From Actinomycetota bacterium (GTDB lineage: Bacteria; Actinomycetota; Geothermincolia; Geothermincolales; RBG-13-55-18), in NCBI GenBank assembly GCA_028275245.1, contig JAPWVA010000054.1:1-7214 (forward strand): 7,214 nucleotides of DNA, in the 5' to 3' direction. Under the pieces are notes generated by a model. That model saw only the letters and a list, made by a program, of their open reading frames with translations, did not search any database and had not been told where the DNA came from. Positions 5,418-7,214 of the stretch are shown here, piece by piece (within the stretch, counting starts at the first letter, position 1; the number at the start of each line of letters is the position of its first letter). The position numbers were made by a program, and so were the translations under genes.

Positions 5418-5525
5418 TCCTGTCCCGGCCACGGAGGTCCTGGTTCGATAAGGCGCGATCTCCCGGGCTATCCGCGGTCAGGAAGGCGGGCGGCGGGACC
5501 CGACGCTGGGGAGGGAGTACAAAGA

Positions 5526-6287
5526 GTGGAGGAGAGGAGAATCGAGCAGGCTAAGGCGGGACGGCGGAGGACCAAGGGGATGCGCCGCAGGGAGGAGATC
5601 ATTCGCACGGCCCGGGAGATCTTCTCCCAGAAGGGTTTCGCCGAGACCAGGGTCACGGACGTAACCGAGAAGGCGGGCATAGCCAAGGGGACTTTGTATC
5701 TCTATTTCCGCAGCAAGGAAGAGCTTTTCCTCGCCGTCATCCGCGACGCCGCCGAGAGGTTGCGACACTCCGTGGCCGAGGCCTTGCACGGGGTTGAGGA
5801 TCCCCTGGAGAGGGTTCGCATCTCGGTGCCCGTCATCTTCGACACCTGCCGCCGGGAGGCCGCCCTTTACCTGGCTATATTCCAACAGTCCACGTTCGTG
5901 GACAACGAGCATGCCGCCGAGATGCAGGCACTTTACGAACCCCTGGCCTACGATTTTCAGAAGACCATCGAGGAGGGGGTCGAGAAGGGGGTATTCCACG
6001 TGGGTGACCCCCAGATACTGTCCCACGGAGTGTTCGGTTTCCTAGCCAGCCTCATCCATCGCTGGCTGCTGATGGAGGCCTCGGGGAAGACGCCGGAGGG
6101 ATACGTGGAGAAGATGACGGACACGGTATCCCGCTTCTTCTGCTACGGCCTCGTAGGAACGGCCCTGCCCGAGCCGGACGAAATAGGAAGGGAGCTCCGA
6201 AAGGAGCTGGGAGAGCTACTTTCAAGGACCAGGAAGTTGAGGTCCAGGCTCGAGGAATGGGAGGATTTGCTCTCCGAGTACGAATAG
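5526..6287 (+). CDS. TetR/AcrR-family transcriptional regulator
   Basis: A DNA-binding repressor-type regulator, 253 residues from GTG 5526. GGGAGGGAG at 5509-5517, eight bases upstream, supports this start; the frame is open back to 5325, but that part reads as Gly/Pro-rich noise. The N-terminal TetR domain is clear: RREEIIRTAREIFSQKGF (residues 21-38), then the helix-turn-helix TDVTEKAGIAKGTLYLYF (44-61) and SKEELF. The helical C-terminal domain (about 75-215) would bind a ligand and dimerise; it has no motif that names the ligand. A charged helix at about 220-253 (LRKELGELLSRTRKLRSRLEEWEDLL) looks like an extra coiled-coil tail. GTLYLYFRSKEELF is the type seen in fatty-acid-metabolism regulators such as Bacillus FadR, and the next gene is an acyl-CoA synthetase. 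Control of acyl-CoA metabolism is an inference from that context. Confidence 0.92.
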   Translation: MEERRIEQAKAGRRRTKGMRRREEIIRTAREIFSQKGFAETRVTDVTEKAGIAKGTLYLYFRSKEELFLAVIRDAAERLRHSVAEALHGVEDPLERVRISVPVIFDTCRREAALYLAIFQQSTFVDNEHAAEMQALYEPLAYDFQKTIEEGVEKGVFHVGDPQILSHGVFGFLASLIHRWLLMEASGKTPEGYVEKMTDTVSRFFCYGLVGTALPEPDEIGRELRKELGELLSRTRKLRSRLEEWEDLLSEYE

Positions 6288-6489
6288 GTTGAAGGCGCCC
6301 CTTCCCTTCGCTTCCACGGGTCATTCCTCTTTGTTTCTTGCCAAGCCTCGACGAACGCCCTTTAACGGAAACCATCATCCCGTTCGGTGCTTTCCGGCGC
6401 TCACCCGTTTCCGTACAGCGGTGCCGTTTTGCGTTATCATCTAATGAGTAGGGGCTGTCCGGCACAATCCATTGCGGGGAGGGAGCGCC
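6288..6489. promoter_or_regulatory. Intergenic region with CGGAAA inverted elements
   Basis: This 202-base spacer separates the TetR-type gene from the acyl-CoA ligase. A small stem GAAGG-CGCC-CCTTC (6291-6304) follows the stop but has no T-run. CGGAAA at 6366-6371 and TTTCCG at 6391-6396 and 6409-6414 form inverted pairs; the outer pair extends to ACGGAAAC/GTTTCCGT (6365-6372, 6407-6414). TATCAT at 6435-6440 could be a -10 box, but no good -35 precedes it. These are candidate operator and promoter parts for the ligase gene. Confidence 0.35.
6476..6485 (+). promoter_or_regulatory. Ribosome binding site of acyl-CoA ligase gene
   Basis: GGGGAGGGAG ends four bases before ATG 6490 and supports that start, which also matches the usual N-terminal position of the AMP-binding domain. 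Confidence 0.65.
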
Positions 6490-7214
6490 ATGACCACTTT
6501 TCAGGGATTCTTTGACGAGATCCTCCGGGCCTTTGCCGATCATCCGGCTGTTATCTATGGGGAGGAGGTGATCACTTATCGGGAGCTGGACGTGCGCACC
6601 AATCGCCTGGCTCACGCCTTCCTGGACCTGGGGGTGAAACGGGACGAGAACATCGGCATCGCCGAATATAACACTCCCGCCTTCCTTGAGACCGTGGCCG
6701 CAGCCTGGAAGATAACCGCGCGGGCGGTGACGCTCAACTTCAAGTTCAAGGAGTGGGAGCTCAAGCACGTGATCGAGGACGCCGAGATGACCACCGTGGT
6801 CTTCAACGAGGATCTAGCCGACCGCATGGCCAGGCTGAGGCCCGAGCTGCCCAGGGTGAGGAACTACATCATCATCGGGGACCGGCGCATCGACGGGATG
6901 CTCAATTACCATGAATTGGTAAAGAGCAAGCCACCTACCCGGCCCCTCCCTCCCTGGGAGGGATTCGCTGACCAGGATGTCGTGGTCCTCATGTACACCG
7001 GGGGTACCACCGGGTACCCGAAGGGGGTCATCTACACACACGACCAAGTCCTGAGCGCTCCTCTAGAGGCCATGATTCGCAATTTGGCAGGTGGGCTGGA
7101 ATATCTTTCTAAGGCGCCCCGCGGGGTCTTCGAAGGGATCGAGAGGACCCTCGGCATACCGGGCGCTGCGTGGGTGCTGCCGTGGGTCATGTCACGACCA
7201 GCGACCCGCAGGCT
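6490..7214 (+). CDS. AMP-dependent acyl-CoA synthetase/ligase, N-terminal part (cut by window end)
   Basis: Start of an adenylate-forming enzyme that would activate a fatty or other carboxylic acid with ATP and join it to CoA. There are 241 complete codons without a stop before the window ends; family members are usually about 500-560 residues. Visible family features are FFDEILRAFADHPAVIYGEEVITYRELDVRTNRLAHAF near the N-terminus and the ATP-binding P-loop YTGGTTGYPKG at residues 169-179, followed by VIYTHDQ. The segment after it (190-241) contains a less conserved stretch, as in some steroid- or fatty-acid-type FadD enzymes. The later core motifs and the catalytic lysine lie outside the window, so activity cannot be judged. 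The TetR-type gene 203 bases upstream on the same strand may regulate it. The substrate cannot be read from the sequence. Confidence 0.9.
   Translation, partial: MTTFQGFFDEILRAFADHPAVIYGEEVITYRELDVRTNRLAHAFLDLGVKRDENIGIAEYNTPAFLETVAAAWKITARAVTLNFKFKEWELKHVIEDAEMTTVVFNEDLADRMARLRPELPRVRNYIIIGDRRIDGMLNYHELVKSKPPTRPLPPWEGFADQDVVVLMYTGGTTGYPKGVIYTHDQVLSAPLEAMIRNLAGGLEYLSKAPRGVFEGIERTLGIPGAAWVLPWVMSRPATRR

Larger units (their letters stand above)
4751..5525. other. 775-base gene-free region between phoU and tetR-type gene
   Basis: No reading frame here looks like a protein; the open ones are short, low-complexity, or shadows. It starts with a GC-rich stretch holding the stem CCGGGC/GCCCGG (4768-4773 with 4785-4790, loop of eleven), then the alternative hairpins at 4894-4924, a T5 run at 4939-4943, an inverted repeat at 4967-4981, a promoter-like site at 4999-5028, hairpins at 5205-5223 and 5336-5351, an AT-rich patch at 5365-5377, and an inverted repeat at 5402-5417. 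I found no tRNA, rRNA or recognisable riboswitch core. Confidence 0.6.

Noticed and set aside
5437..5456. TGGTTCGATA resembling a tRNA T-loop
   Set aside because: The flanking bases do not form the five-pair T stem, and no anticodon or acceptor arms fit.
5325..5525. 67-residue N-terminal extension of the TetR-type protein
   Set aside because: Gly/Pro-rich with a chance hydrophobic run; the ribosome site at 5509-5517 points to GTG 5526, where family-like sequence begins soon after.

Overview
The window is GC-rich bacterial chromosome, with all convincing genes on the + strand. It carries a complete high-affinity phosphate uptake operon in the classical order pstS-pstC-pstA-pstB-phoU (110-4750). 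A roughly 775-base gene-free stretch follows, then a TetR-family regulator gene (5526-6287) and the first 241 codons of an AMP-forming acyl-CoA synthetase that runs off the right edge (6490-7214). The heavy use of AGG for arginine, the GTG starts, the strong AGGAGG-type ribosome sites and a lipoprotein-type PstS suggest a GC-rich, possibly thermophilic, Gram-positive or related lineage such as deep-branching Actinobacteria or Firmicutes. No feature here fixes the phylum, so this is an inference only.

Pst part: PstS is a lipid-anchored phosphate-binding protein. PstC and PstA are six-helix permease subunits with textbook EAA coupling loops. PstB is the ATPase, here with an unusual 47-residue acidic N-terminal extension. 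PhoU is a two-domain regulator of the transporter and of phosphate signalling. Together they would import phosphate at the cost of ATP and report phosphate status. No PhoR/PhoB-type two-component genes are visible. The operon has structured junctions: a nearly perfect 15-bp all-GC hairpin sits between pstS and pstC and overlaps the 5' end of the annotated pstC frame; a GTGA overlap lies at the pstA start; and a 179-base leader with duplicated ribosome-site-like repeats lies before phoU.

The region 4751-5525 has no believable protein gene. It does hold a set of inverted repeats, one close match to a housekeeping-type promoter (TTGACA-N18-AATAAT, 4999-5028) and several downstream hairpins. This is consistent with a long structured leader for the TetR gene or an uncharacterised small RNA. 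I could not match it to a known riboswitch class.

Right part: the TetR-type protein and the fatty-acid/CoA ligase are adjacent and co-directional, separated by 203 bases rich in inverted CGGAAA/TTTCCG elements. A plausible reading is that the regulator controls acyl-CoA metabolism genes including the ligase, but the operator sites are guesses. Overall the gene content is ordinary. The items worth a second look are regulatory RNA-like structures, not new proteins.
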